A DNA stretch of 64,000 bases from Bog-532 sp963833835 (GTDB taxonomy: Bacteria > Actinomycetota > Actinomycetes > Streptosporangiales > Streptosporangiaceae): contig CAWHZI010000008.1 in assembly GCA_963833835.1 (NCBI GenBank), positions 310,001 to 374,000 on the forward strand. Reading direction: 5' to 3'. Shown here piece by piece: positions 14,979-23,391 of the stretch. Both the position numbers and the translations under genes were made by a program. Positions within the stretch are counted from its first letter, which is position 1. Each line of letters opens with the position of its first letter. Below the pieces are notes generated by a model, which had not been told where the DNA came from, made no database searches, and saw nothing but the letters and a program-made list of their open reading frames with translations.

Positions 14979-15605
14979 TTAACCGGCTCGCCTGCTGTAG
15001 ACGGCGTCGACCGTGTGCTTGCGATCCGGACCCGAGCGATGGAAGTTCAGCTCGGTCTCGGTCAGTCCCGCGCGGGTGAACGCGGTCAGGTCCCGAGGGC
15101 TGAGCGGCCACGGCCGGCGGCCCGCCGGTTCGTCGTCGCGCCGGGCCAGGCCGTGCACGAAGACCCGGCCGCCCGGGGCCACCGCGCCGGCGATGCTGGC
15201 CGCGGCCGCGCCCCGGTCGGCCACCGGCAACGACTGCAGGGTGCGGACCTCCACCACCAGGTCGAAGGTCTGGGACCACTCGGCGGGGAGCCGGAACACG
15301 TCCGCGACCTGGTAGTCCACGGCCGTGTCCGGGAACCGGGCCCGGCAGTGCGCGATGGCCGCGGGCACCAGGTCGAAGGCCGTGACCCGGAACCCGCGCC
15401 GGCTGACCTCCTCGGCGTCGTCGCCCAGCCCGCACGCCACCACCAGCGCCGTCTGGCCGGCGGCGGGGGCCTGGCTCGCGGCGGGTGGCTGGCGGTCCAG
15501 CCACGCGACCAGCTCGGGCATGGGCCGCAACGTGGCCCAGGGGATCTCGCTCAGGTCGTCCCCGGCCTGCGCGTAGATATTCTCGAATGCGATCTCCTCG
15601 GCCAT
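14979..15605 (-). CDS. Class I SAM-dependent methyltransferase
   Basis: The 208-residue protein has the seven-strand methyltransferase layout. The SAM loop is variant (LVVACGLGDDAEEVSRRGF near residue 55), followed by TAFDLVPAAIAHCRARFP, VDYQVADVF and FDLVVEVRTLQSLP, resembling thiopurine-methyltransferase-like small-molecule enzymes. The C-terminal part has GRVFVHGLARRDDE and a Tyr-X-Arg-Arg end. It starts at ATG 15605, 6 bases after TAGTAT, and shares this promoter with the divergent AraC-type gene at 15623. The substrate is unknown. Confidence 0.85.
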   Translation of the reverse strand: MAEEIAFENIYAQAGDDLSEIPWATLRPMPELVAWLDRQPPAASQAPAAGQTALVVACGLGDDAEEVSRRGFRVTAFDLVPAAIAHCRARFPDTAVDYQVADVFRLPAEWSQTFDLVVEVRTLQSLPVADRGAAAASIAGAVAPGGRVFVHGLARRDDEPAGRRPWPLSPRDLTAFTRAGLTETELNFHRSGPDRKHTVDAVYSRRAG

Positions 15606-15610
15606 CTGGC

Positions 15611-15617
15611 CATACTA
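15611..15617. promoter_or_regulatory. Overlapping divergent leaderless -10 boxes
   Basis: The 7-base stretch CATACTA works both ways: CATACT is 6 bases before the GTG of the AraC-type gene (15623), and its complement TAGTAT is 6 bases before the ATG of the methyltransferase (15605). Only one polymerase could occupy the site at a time. Confidence 0.5.
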
Positions 15618-15622
15618 GAAGC

Positions 15623-16144
15623 GTGACCGGTGACGACCACGGCGGCGACTGGGCCCGCTACTGGCGGGCCGACCAGCTGAGCGGCCCGGTCGAGGCCATG
15701 CACGCCCACTTCCGGTCGCACGTTTACCACCGCCACAGCCACGAGACCTACTCGTTCGGCGTCACCGACGATGGCGCGCAGGCCTTCACCTGCCGCGGCG
15801 GCCACCACGTGAGCACGGCCAACATGGTCATGCTGTTCAACCCGGACGACCCGCACGACGGCCACGCCGCCACCGGCCCCGGCTTCACCTACCGCATGAT
15901 CCACATCGCCCCGGACCTGGTCCGGGAGCTCTTCGCCGGCACCGGCCCGCCGCTCTTCCCCACTCCGGTCGTCAATGACCCCGAGCTAGCCCGCCGTCTC
16001 CGCCAGCTTCACGCCGCCCTGACCAGCTCTTCCCCACCCCTCCAGCACCACCGTACCCCTCGCACCCCCCACACCCCCAGAGCACCATGCACCTCTCACA
16101 CCCCTCGAGCACCACGCACCCCCCACGCCCCTCCAGCCACATAA
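15623..16144 (+). pseudogene. AraC-type regulator, N-terminal part (frame interrupted)
   Basis: This is the cupin-like sensing half of an AraC-family regulator: FRSHVYHRHSHETYSFGVTDDG (metal or ligand-binding histidines), FTCRGGHHVSTANMVMLFNPDDPHDGHA and YRMIHIAPDLV. After residue 130 or so (LRQLHAALTSSSPPL) the frame enters a C-rich minisatellite and stops at 16144. The DNA-binding half continues in the +1 frame from the same region to 16571. That second frame is open from 16023, so one base lost anywhere in 16023-16144 would give a single full-length protein. It is either a real frameshift, a phase-variable gene or a sequencing error in C-runs. Confidence 0.8.
16062..16142 (+). repeat. 27-bp minisatellite, three copies, inside the AraC-type gene
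   Basis: Three 27-base units at 16062-16088, 16089-16115 and 16116-16142 encode, in the frame of the DNA-binding half, APPTPPEHH, APLTPLEHH and APPTPLQPH. The unit contains runs of up to six C. The repeat lies in the linker between the sensing and HTH domains, exactly where the reading frame is lost. Confidence 0.8.
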
Positions 16145-16277
16145 CTCCCTGATATCACTGCAGCAACATGAGTACCTGACGGCTACCGCGCGACTGCTGA
16201 CTCGGCACGCCACCCGCGCCACCCTGGTCCCGCCGGGCAGCCCCGCCACAGCCCTGATCGCGAGCCGGGTCCGGGAC

Positions 16278-16571
16278 ATGCTGCACGACGCCTACGCCGG
16301 CCCGCTCACCGCCGACGACCTGGCCGCCGCGGCCGGATGCAGCCGTTTCACCGCCACCCGCGCCTTCGCCGCCGTCTACGGCCTGGCCCCCAGCGACTAC
16401 CAGCGCCAGCTCCGCCTGCGCGCGGCCCGCAGCCTGCTGACCGGCGGCGCCACCGCGGCCGAAGCCGCCGCTACGGCCGGCTTCGCCGACCAGGCCCACC
16501 TGACCAGGTGGTTCCGCCGTTGCTACGGCGTCACCCCGGGTGCCTACCGTCAGGCCGTGGGGAGCCGGTAG
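16278..16571 (+). pseudogene. AraC-type regulator, HTH part (separate frame)
   Basis: This frame encodes a complete AraC double helix-turn-helix: YAGPLTADDLAAAAGCSRFTATRAFA then GATAAEAAATAGFADQAHLTRWFRR and YGVTPGAYRQAV. The frame is open far upstream of the ATG at 16278 (to 16023) and reads SLQQHEYLTATARLLTRHATRA, the usual linker helix of this regulator type. The ATG at 16278 is therefore internal, not a natural start. Together with 15623-16144 it forms one regulator split by a +1 shift. It may control the divergent methyltransferase at 15605. Confidence 0.8.
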
Positions 16572-17302
16572 ACCGACACGTGCGACGTCGATTCGGCCGT
16601 GAACTCGGTGCCAGCCCAGTCCGTGTGCCTGCTTTCGAGCTCGAAACCGGCCAGCTGGCCCATGAGGTCGAGTTCGGCGGGCCAGATGTAGCGGTGCGGG
16701 CTGCGGACCAGCCGGGCCTGCCGGCTCTCATCGAAGTAGAAGTGGTGCGAGGTCAGGTGCTGGCTCAGCACGTCGTAGGTGTCCAGGCCGAGGTAACCGG
16801 GCCTGGACTCAAAGACCACGGCCGATTGCCCCGGCGGGAGCACGCGCAGCCCGGGCACCCCCAGCTCGATGACGAACCGGCCCCCGGGGGAGAGGTGCCG
16901 GGCGGCATTGCGGAAGCACTCGACCTGCTCGGCCTGGGTGAGCAGGTTGCCGATCGTGTTGTAAACCAGGTAGACGAGGCTGTACTCGCCCGGGGCCCGC
17001 GAGGTGGCCATGTCTCCGTTGATCACCGGGATCGCCGCCTCGTCGGCCTTCTCCCGCAACTGGCTGATCATCGGCTGCGACAGTTCGATGCCCGTGACCG
17101 GCACCCCGCGCTCCGCGAGCGGGACCGCCACCCGGCCGGTCCCGATGGCAAACTCCAGCGCCCGCCCCGAACCAGCCAGCCCGGCCAGACGATCCACCGT
17201 CGGCCCCAGCACCTCAGGCCCGAACATGCCACCGTCCGACCGGTCATAATCCCGGGCCACCTCAGCGTCCCAGATGTCCTCCTGCCGCATGCGCCCCACC
17301 AT
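16550..17302 (-). CDS. Class I SAM-dependent methyltransferase
   Basis: About 250 residues. The SAM loop is ALEFAIGTGRVAVPLAERGV near residue 50, followed by VTGIELSQPMISQLREKA, INGDMATSRAPGEYSLVYLVYNTIGNL and RHLSPGGRFVIELGVP. The C-terminal half (RYIWPAELDLMGQLAGFELESRHTDW) is characteristic of a common actinobacterial methyltransferase subgroup. The acceptor is unknown. ATG 17302 and ATG 17290 are both possible starts. The 3' end overlaps the AraC HTH gene by 22 bases tail to tail. Confidence 0.88.
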   Translation of the reverse strand: MVGRMRQEDIWDAEVARDYDRSDGGMFGPEVLGPTVDRLAGLAGSGRALEFAIGTGRVAVPLAERGVPVTGIELSQPMISQLREKADEAAIPVINGDMATSRAPGEYSLVYLVYNTIGNLLTQAEQVECFRNAARHLSPGGRFVIELGVPGLRVLPPGQSAVVFESRPGYLGLDTYDVLSQHLTSHHFYFDESRQARLVRSPHRYIWPAELDLMGQLAGFELESRHTDWAGTEFTAESTSHVSVYRLPTA

Positions 17303-17578
17303 CCCGGCCCCCGCACGCGGTGTCCACCAGTTTTCCCACCAATGCGCCGCGCCACCGGCGGGACTTCCGACGCAGCCCCACGAGTCACATCAACCCCTAT
17401 GCGACTTCGCACCGCGGGATGGGCTGGGGCTGTGACGCCTGCGGCCTGGCGAGGAAGCGGCCAGGCATTCAGGAAGACTTTTCTGCAGATGCTGCCTAAA
17501 GCGTGCCCAAACCCCCAGCACCCAGTACTCCTGAGCATCACGGGGCGGGTGTGGCAGGGCGACTGACGGCGTGGGAGG
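17303..17578. other. Non-coding gap
   Basis: These 276 bases between the methyltransferase start and the hairpin at 17579 hold no supported gene. Frames in this stretch are arginine- and proline-rich shadows. The promoter of the methyltransferase should be here, but I cannot pick it out. Confidence 0.4.
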
Positions 17579-17621
17579 CTGGGTACGGTTTCCCGCAGCA
17601 TTTGTGGGAAGGCGTACCCAG
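17579..17621 (-). terminator. Hairpin terminator of the RsbW-like gene
   Basis: CTGGGTACG (17579-17587) pairs with CGTACCCAG (17613-17621). Inside it TTCCC pairs with GGGAA across a 2-base internal loop. It lies 19 bases after the stop of the minus-strand kinase-like gene at 17641. Confidence 0.65.
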
Positions 17622-17640
17622 CTTTCGGGGCTGGCCGCCG

Positions 17641-18069
17641 TTAGGCGGGTACTTCGGCCCACGTGGTCACGGCGCCGGAAGGATTCCGGAAGCAGTTCCA
17701 GGTGATGGCGAGGGCGTCGACCAGGAAGAGGCCGCGGCCGCTTTCCGCGCAGAAGTCGACCTCTCGCAGCCGCGGCAAGGTGGGGCCACCCAAATCGGTC
17801 ACCGCTACTCGGATCCGACGAGATTGGCCGGTCAGGGTGAGGGTCACCGTGCCGTCAACCTGGGACCCGGACCTGCTGTGCACAATCGAGTTTGTCACCA
17901 GCTCGGTGACAATGAGCTGCAGAACAGCGGTACACGGATGGCCGGCCCCCACCGTCGCCGCGACAAATTCCCGGGCTCGGCCGACGTGCTCGACCCGAGC
18001 CGGCAGGCAAATGGATGTCCGGAACACACTCAATGGGCAGACTCGGTTCACGAGGCCACCGCCTCTCAC
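17641..18069 (-). CDS. RsbW-like ATP-binding regulatory kinase
   Basis: A 142-residue stand-alone HATPase_c domain of the anti-sigma factor/RsbW type common in actinobacteria. It has CLPARVEHVGRAREFVAATV at the N-terminus, the N-box VTELVTNSIVHSRS, the G1-like VAVTDLGG and the G2-like ESGRGLFLVDALAITW. Such proteins bind ATP and either phosphorylate anti-anti-sigma factors or act in other switches. No partner sigma or STAS gene is adjacent, so the partner is unknown. The start is GTG 18069, with GTG 18051 as an alternative. A hairpin terminator follows. Confidence 0.85.
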   Translation of the reverse strand: MRGGGLVNRVCPLSVFRTSICLPARVEHVGRAREFVAATVGAGHPCTAVLQLIVTELVTNSIVHSRSGSQVDGTVTLTLTGQSRRIRVAVTDLGGPTLPRLREVDFCAESGRGLFLVDALAITWNCFRNPSGAVTTWAEVPA

Positions 18070-18214
18070 GTCGTTCGGTCCCTCACCCTGAACGTCGTAA
18101 CGGCTCTCGCTGGGGTTCGTCCTAAGTCATTAAGGCTTGTTTACGGTCCCGGCTTAATCGCTGTCCTATCGCCTACGCTGACTAAACCGCGCCCGTCCCC
18201 CCAGGGAGCACCCG

Positions 18215-18418
18215 TGGCTCTCGACCGCCCCGCCAACCCACCCGACCGCCCCGAAGTCCCAGACTCTCGCCGGGGTCCCAGCCGACCCAAACGGCGTCGC
18301 CAACCTGACCCGCGCCGAGGCGTTCAAATCCCATCGCTACTGGAGCGAAGTGGCGCGGTCAGTCGGACGCGAACTGGCCGGGGTCCTACTGGAGCGGTGT
18401 CTCGCGACGTGTCGGTGA
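18215..18418 (+). pseudogene. Short coding relic of unknown family
   Basis: In one frame 67 codons show native codon use and read in part NGVANLTRAEAFKSHRYW and SEVARSVGRELAGVLLER before a stop at 18416. No start fits this frame. A good GGGAG-spaced GTG at 18214 is one base out of phase, so a 5' frameshift is likely. I do not recognise the family. It precedes the toxin-like relic and may have belonged to the same locus. Confidence 0.4.
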
Positions 18419-18559
18419 GTGGCGAGATCACGCTGGCCGCTGGCCGCGAGCACGTACCTGAGCCGCAGGAACAGCGCTGGGTTCGACAGCCGGACACGTC
18501 GATGCTGCCGCAGAGCAGGTAAGCCGAGCCGAGGTCAGCGATCAGCTGTGCATAAGGCG

Positions 18560-19092
18560 GTGGCCGGAACTGCGCTAGCGCGCACCTGGCTGGGTGGCTT
18601 CGAGTTCCGGCTGAAGGGCGAGGACCGGCTCACCGAGAAGGTCTGAGAGCGCATTGCTGGAAGCACAGCCCGATGCGACAGCCGAAGAGATCGTTCAAGC
18701 AATTCCCGATGCGATCCGATACACGTTTTGTTTCGAGACCAGAGACTTACGTCAGTGGCATTTGAAGACATCAAAGGCAAGCTTGGAAGCGTCAGGATAT
18801 CGAGATGTACTAAATCGCAAAAACTCACTGGACGGACTTCGGAGTACAAGGGCGTCAATACTCGCTGGATGACGCCCGAAGGTCAGCGATTTGAGGTTCA
18901 GTTTCACACTGCCAGAGAGCTTTCACGCCAAACATGAGGTAACCCATCTGGCGTACGAGCGGATTCGGGACGCGTGCACACTCGCGACGAACGCGGTGAG
19001 CTCGAGGCATTTCAGCGTGAAGTGTCGCTTATGGATCCCGGTACCCGATCGCGCACCGCGATATCACTGACTATAAGAGAAGAGGCATTTGA
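18560..19092 (+). pseudogene. Relic of a toxin-like C-terminal domain
   Basis: Read across frames, the pieces fit one domain in order: GGFEFRLKGEDRLTEKV (about 18592-18645), EAQPDATAEEIVQAIPDAIRYTF (about 18656-18730), EYKGVNTRWMTPEGQRFEVQFHT (about 18842-18910), AKHEVTHLAYERIRD (about 18930-18970), and an ending VPDRAP...ITDYKRRGI with a stop at 19090. At least three frameshifts break it. This order (KG-DR, DAIRYT, YKGVN, FEVQFHT, HxxYE) is what I know from C-terminal domains of actinobacterial secreted polymorphic toxins. It recalls the RelA/SpoT nucleotidyltransferase fold, which is inference. The DNA is visibly less GC-rich than its flanks. Confidence 0.55.
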
Positions 19093-19346
19093 TGCCGGAC
19101 AAGATCACGTACTTTACGCAGTTGTGGAGGTGACCGGACCATTGATAACCCCTATGGCCTTGTGCGGCGCCTGGAAACATGACTGGGGCTTTGCCGACGA
19201 GGCGCTTCGCGCAGAGATTTCAGCTGGATGTTCACGCCGGTTATCGTCGAGTGGGAGCGACGGTGAGCTTCGACGAAGAATTGGTTGAGGTTAGTCATGC
19301 GCAGGCGGAGAAGATTATTCAGTATTTCCGGGAGCGGTGGGCTTGA
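19092..19346 (+). pseudogene. Relic of a small partner protein of the toxin-like gene
   Basis: An ATG at 19092 overlaps the stop of the toxin-like relic (TGATG). Pieces in different frames read MPDKITYF, AVVEV, DRTIDNPYGLVRRLE, SWMFTPVIVEWER and SFDEELVEVSHAQAEKIIQYF followed by RERWA and a stop at 19344. At least two frameshifts are needed. Tight coupling to a toxin-like domain and the small size suggest an immunity or partner protein. The 3' end overlaps the convergent TetR gene. Confidence 0.5.
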
Positions 19347-20034
19347 GGGGCGGGGTCCGCGAGCTTCCCAGTTGCTGGCCCAGGGGACTGGTACGCATGG
19401 CGGTGGCCAGTTCGTCGGCGGATAGTGCGGGGACGGGCAGGGGAGTGAAGGTGTCCCGCGCGGGGCGCAGGGAGTCCAGCAGCAGGGTCAGGTAGCGGCG
19501 CCAGATGTCGGGGCGGACGTCACGGGCGTATTCGGCGGTGGCACCGAGCATGAACTCCAGGACCGGGATGTCGGTGAAGTTCAGGTCGGGGCGGACCTGG
19601 CCCGCCGCCTGGGCGCGCTCGACTAGCCGGCTGACGGCGGGGCGCATGCGCTCGCGGGCATAACCGGCGCGCTTGTGGCCGTGGGCGGCGAACATCAGGA
19701 TCTGCCGCAGGCCGCGGTCGCCGGTGAGCATCTCGGCCGCGGCGGTCATGAAGCCGGCCAGGCCCTCCCACGGATCGTCGGCGTCCAGTGCCTGGACGGC
19801 CAGGTCGGACAGGGCGTTGATGCGCTCCTCGAACAGGGCGTCGGCCAGCAAGGCCTTGTCCGGGAAGCGGCGGTAGACGGTGGCCACGCCCACCCCGGCG
19901 TGCCGGGCCACATCGTCCAGTGTCGCCTCCAGGCCCCGCTCGGTGAAGACCTCTGACGCGGCCGCCAGGATGCGCTGGCGGTTCCGTTCCGCGTCCTTGC
20001 GCAGGGGCCGGTCTGGTTCGGTGACGCTGTCCAT
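19315..20034 (-). CDS. TetR family regulator of the adjacent exporter
   Basis: From ATG 20034 the protein has 239 residues. It starts MDSVTEPDRPLRKDAERNRQ, has the TetR helix-turn-helix GLEATLDDVARHAGVGVATVYRRFPDK near residues 40-66, and a helical ligand-binding half. The start is placed by TAGGAT 7 bases upstream (plus-strand 20042-20047), a leaderless layout. Longer frames upstream run across the operator. It is divergent from the MFS exporter at 20129, with an inverted repeat between them, so it probably represses that exporter and itself. Confidence 0.9.
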   Translation of the reverse strand: MDSVTEPDRPLRKDAERNRQRILAAASEVFTERGLEATLDDVARHAGVGVATVYRRFPDKALLADALFEERINALSDLAVQALDADDPWEGLAGFMTAAAEMLTGDRGLRQILMFAAHGHKRAGYARERMRPAVSRLVERAQAAGQVRPDLNFTDIPVLEFMLGATAEYARDVRPDIWRRYLTLLLDSLRPARDTFTPLPVPALSADELATAMRTSPLGQQLGSSRTPPLKPTAPGNTE

Positions 20035-20052
20035 GACTCTCATCCTAGACCA

Positions 20053-20075
20053 AAGTGGATTACTCGACTCCACTT
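20053..20075. promoter_or_regulatory. TetR operator (inverted repeat)
   Basis: AAGTGGA and TCCACTT are perfect 7-bp inverted arms with a 9-base spacer, midway between the divergent TetR and MFS genes and just upstream of the TetR -10 box. The position fits repression of both genes. Confidence 0.65.
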
Positions 20076-20128
20076 CTGTTATCGTCGATGGCATAAACGG
20101 AGCTCGCACCTCCAGATGGGAGACAGAG

Positions 20129-21697
20129 ATGGCCGCACCCAGCGCACCCAGCGCACCAAGCGTTCCTGGCGGCGGACCCGTGACCTCACCGGCCGGGCCG
20201 GACCGGCGGCGCTGGCTGATCCTGGCGCTCATTGGACTCGCCCAGCTGATGATCGTGCTCGACATCACGATCATGAACATCGCGCTGCCGTCGGCGCAGC
20301 ACGCGCTGAACTTCTCCAACGCGGACCGGCAGTGGGTCATCACCGCCTACGCGCTGTCCTTCGGCAGCCTGCTGCTGTTCGGCGGCCGGCTGGGCGACCT
20401 GTTCGGCCGCAAGGTGACGCTGCTGACCGGCCTGCTCGGCTTCGCCGCTGCCTCCGCGGTGGGCGGGGCGGCGATCAACTTCACCATGCTGGTCACGGCC
20501 CGGGCCTGCCAGGGCGTGTTCGCGGCGCTGCTGGCCCCGGCCGCGCTGTCCCTGCTGACCACGACGTTCAGCGATCCGAAGGAGCGGGGCAAGGCGTTTG
20601 GCGTCTACGGTGCCATCGTCGGCTCCGGCGGCCTGATCGGGCTGCTGCTCGGCGGCCTGCTGACCGAGTACCTGGACTGGCGCTGGTGCCTGTACGTCAA
20701 CCTGGTCTTCGCCGCGGTCGCGGTGGCCGGGGCCAGCATCCTGCTCACCAACCATCGCGCCGCGCAGACGCCCCGGCTGGACTACTTCGGTGTGGTGACC
20801 GTGTCCGGGTCGATGTTCTGCCTGGTCTACGGGTTCTCGAACGCGGGTACCCACAGCTGGTCGGCCGCGTCGACCTGGAGTTGGCTGGCCGCGGGGGTGC
20901 TCCTGCTGGCCGTGTTCGTGATCCGGCAGTTCCAGGCGCCGCACCCGCTGCTGCCACCCCGGGTGGTGCTGGACCGCAACCGTGGCGGCGCCTACCTGGC
21001 CGTGCTGGTCATCGGGGCCGGGATGTTCGGCATCTTCCTGTTCCTGACCTACTACCTGCAGACGATCCTGGGGTACTCGCCGCTGAAGACCGGTGTCGCG
21101 TTCCTGCCCACGATCGCGATGGTGATGGTCTTCGCGCAGATCGCCAACGTCGTGCTCATGCCGCGGATCGGGCCGAAGGTGCTGGTCGGGGTGGGCATGC
21201 TGCTGGCCGGGGCCGGCATGGCCTGGCTGACCCGGCTCGGGGTGCACTCCAGCTACGCCTCGGCCATCATCGGCCCGCTGCTGGTCAGCGGGGCTGGCAT
21301 CGGCCTGTCCATGCCGTCATCGATGAACACCGGGACGTTCGGGGTCGCGCCGTCGGACGCGGGCGTCGCGTCGGCCACCCTGAACGTGGGGCAGCAGCTC
21401 GGCGGCTCGATCGGGACGGCGCTGCTCAACACCATCGCCACCAGCGCGGCCGCCAGCTATGTAATCGGCCTGCACCTCAACCCGGCGGTGCAGGCCACGG
21501 CGCGGGGCAAGCAGTTCCTGGCCTCGGCTCAGGTGCACGGCTACACCACCGCGTTCTGGTGGACGGCCGGGATCTTCGCCGCCGGTGGCGTGGTGTGCGG
21601 TGCGCTGATGCGGTGGGGCCCGCTATCCAAGCAGGCCGTGGCCAGCGACGGCGTCCGGGCCGGTCAGCCCGCAGCTGGCTCCTCTGTCCCGGCGTGA
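20129..21697 (+). CDS. MFS exporter, DHA2 (14-TM) type
   Basis: A 522-residue drug:H+ antiporter-like protein with about 14 hydrophobic segments. The DHA2 motifs are LIVLDITIMNIALP-like motif (LMIVLDITIMNIALPSAQ) in helix 1, GRLGDLFGRK after helix 2, and the motif-C-like GAIVGSGGLIGLLLGGLL in helix 5. The start at ATG 20129 follows GGGAG at 20118; longer frames enter the operator region. The N-terminus has an Ala/Pro/Ser tail. It is divergently paired with the TetR gene and is likely induced by the exported compound, whose identity is unknown. Its last 34 bases overlap the convergent histidine kinase gene. Confidence 0.92.
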   Translation: MAAPSAPSAPSVPGGGPVTSPAGPDRRRWLILALIGLAQLMIVLDITIMNIALPSAQHALNFSNADRQWVITAYALSFGSLLLFGGRLGDLFGRKVTLLTGLLGFAAASAVGGAAINFTMLVTARACQGVFAALLAPAALSLLTTTFSDPKERGKAFGVYGAIVGSGGLIGLLLGGLLTEYLDWRWCLYVNLVFAAVAVAGASILLTNHRAAQTPRLDYFGVVTVSGSMFCLVYGFSNAGTHSWSAASTWSWLAAGVLLLAVFVIRQFQAPHPLLPPRVVLDRNRGGAYLAVLVIGAGMFGIFLFLTYYLQTILGYSPLKTGVAFLPTIAMVMVFAQIANVVLMPRIGPKVLVGVGMLLAGAGMAWLTRLGVHSSYASAIIGPLLVSGAGIGLSMPSSMNTGTFGVAPSDAGVASATLNVGQQLGGSIGTALLNTIATSAAASYVIGLHLNPAVQATARGKQFLASAQVHGYTTAFWWTAGIFAAGGVVCGALMRWGPLSKQAVASDGVRAGQPAAGSSVPA

Positions 21698-23391
21698 GCC
21701 TCCGGCCCGCCGTCGCCGCGCAGGCGGGGGAGCACGATCGTGAACGACGTGCGGCCCGGCCGGCTGGTGACACCGACCGTGCCGTGGTGGGCGGCGACCA
21801 CGGCCTTGACGATGGCCAGCCCGAGGCCGGTGCTGCCCGCCGCGTGGGACCGGGACGAGTCGCCCCGGACGAACCGTTCGAACAGTTCGGGCAGCAGGTC
21901 GGGCGGGATGCCCGGGCCGTCGTCGGTCACGCTGAGCTGGATGACGGGCGCGCCCGGCGCCGCGTTGGGCTCGCCCGGCCCCGCGCTGGTGGCGGTCACG
22001 GCCACGGTGATCTCCGAGTCGGCCGGGGTGTGCTTGGCCGCGTTGCTCAGCAGGTTGGACAGGACCTGGCGCAGCCGCAGCTCGTCGCCCCGGACGGTCA
22101 GCGGCTCGTCGGGCAGCTCCAGCCGCCAGCGGTGTGACGGGCTGGCCACCCGGGCGTCGCTGGTGGCCTCGATGGTGAGCATGGTCAGGTCGACCGGTTC
22201 GGTGGCCAGCGGCCGGCCCGCGTCCAGCCGGGCCAGCAGCAGCAGCTCATCGACCAGCACGCTCATGCGGGCCGACTCGGACTGGACCCGCTCCAGGGCG
22301 TGCGTGACGTCCGGGGGGACCGGTCCGCCCTGGCGCAGGGCCAGCTCGGCGTAGCCGCGGATGGCGGACAGCGGGGTGCGCAGCTCGTGGCTGGCGTCGG
22401 CCGCGAACCGGCGCAGCCGGGTCTCGCTGGCGGCCCGGTTGGCCAGGGCCGACTCCACGTGCTGGAGCATCCGGTTGAACGCCGCGCCGACCCGGCCCAC
22501 TTCGGTGCGCGGATCGTCGTCCGGCACCTGGGGCGGCAGGCTGACCACGCCGGTGTCCAGCGGGAGCTCGGCCACCATCGTGGCGGTGGTGGCGACGCGG
22601 CGCAGCGGCCGCAGCGAGAACCGCACCAGCCCCACCCCGGTGCCCGCCACCACCACGACCACCAGCGCGAACACCGCGATCTCGGCGATCTCCACGTTCT
22701 GGAGCGTGTGCTCGATGTTGCGCAGCGGCAAGCCGGTGAGCAGCACCTGACCGGTGGGGGTGCGCACCGCGGTCAGCTTGTAGTCGCCGCCCAGCGAGGG
22801 CAGGCCTCGGGTGTAGGTCGGCACGCTCGGCAGGGCGGCCGGGATCCCGTTGCTGCTGCCCTGAGCGGTGGCCTGGTGCACCGGTACGGCCTTGAGCATC
22901 TGCTTGTCGGCCGTGGTCAGGTGGACGCTGCCGTCGATGATGGTCGCGTTGACCACGCTGCCGTTCGCGGCGATCCAGGCGTCGAACGTGCCGGCCGACT
23001 GCCCCAGGATGAAGTGGGCGCATCCGGGCGAGCCGCCGTCGTGCTCGGTGCTCCGGCCGGCCGGGGTGCTCCCGTCCGGGGCCGGCCCGTCGCCGATGCA
23101 GGCCGCGAACGCGCGCTGGGTGGCCGCCTGGAGCTGCTGGCCGAAGTTGGCCGTCAGCTGCCTGCTGAGCACGGTGTAGGTGGCGATGCCCAGGACGGCG
23201 CAGGTCACGATGACCAGCAGCACCAGCCCGGCCACCAGCCGGACGGTCAGGCTGCCGCGGATGAGGGAGGTCCACGGGCGGCCGGCCTGCCCGGCCAGTA
23301 CCCCGGCCCGGTCGCGGAACCGGGGGCGCCCGGACGCGTGCGGCAGCCGGGCCGTGGCCCTGGCGGTGCTGCTGCTCGCGTCCTGGGCCAT
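21664..23391 (-). CDS. Sensor histidine kinase
   Basis: The 575-residue kinase has a cytoplasmic N-tail, TM1 (about residues 49-72), an extracellular sensor region (about 73-234) with two cysteines (98 and 124) that may pair, TM2 (about 235-258), HAMP, HisKA with ASHELRTPLSAIRGY (phospho-acceptor His335), N-box NLLSNAAKHTP, G1 VTDDGPGIPPDL and G2 GLGLAIVKAVVAAHHG. It follows the response regulator with a one-base TGATG overlap, so the two are translationally coupled. The layout resembles MprB/TcrY-type actinobacterial envelope sensors. The signal is unknown. Confidence 0.93.
   Translation of the reverse strand: MAQDASSSTARATARLPHASGRPRFRDRAGVLAGQAGRPWTSLIRGSLTVRLVAGLVLLVIVTCAVLGIATYTVLSRQLTANFGQQLQAATQRAFAACIGDGPAPDGSTPAGRSTEHDGGSPGCAHFILGQSAGTFDAWIAANGSVVNATIIDGSVHLTTADKQMLKAVPVHQATAQGSSNGIPAALPSVPTYTRGLPSLGGDYKLTAVRTPTGQVLLTGLPLRNIEHTLQNVEIAEIAVFALVVVVVAGTGVGLVRFSLRPLRRVATTATMVAELPLDTGVVSLPPQVPDDDPRTEVGRVGAAFNRMLQHVESALANRAASETRLRRFAADASHELRTPLSAIRGYAELALRQGGPVPPDVTHALERVQSESARMSVLVDELLLLARLDAGRPLATEPVDLTMLTIEATSDARVASPSHRWRLELPDEPLTVRGDELRLRQVLSNLLSNAAKHTPADSEITVAVTATSAGPGEPNAAPGAPVIQLSVTDDGPGIPPDLLPELFERFVRGDSSRSHAAGSTGLGLAIVKAVVAAHHGTVGVTSRPGRTSFTIVLPRLRGDGGPEAHAGTEEPAAG

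Noticed and set aside
20116..22137. 673-codon plus-strand frame over the first exporter
   Set aside because: Arg/Ala/Gly-rich shadow of the MFS and histidine kinase genes, with no recognisable domain.
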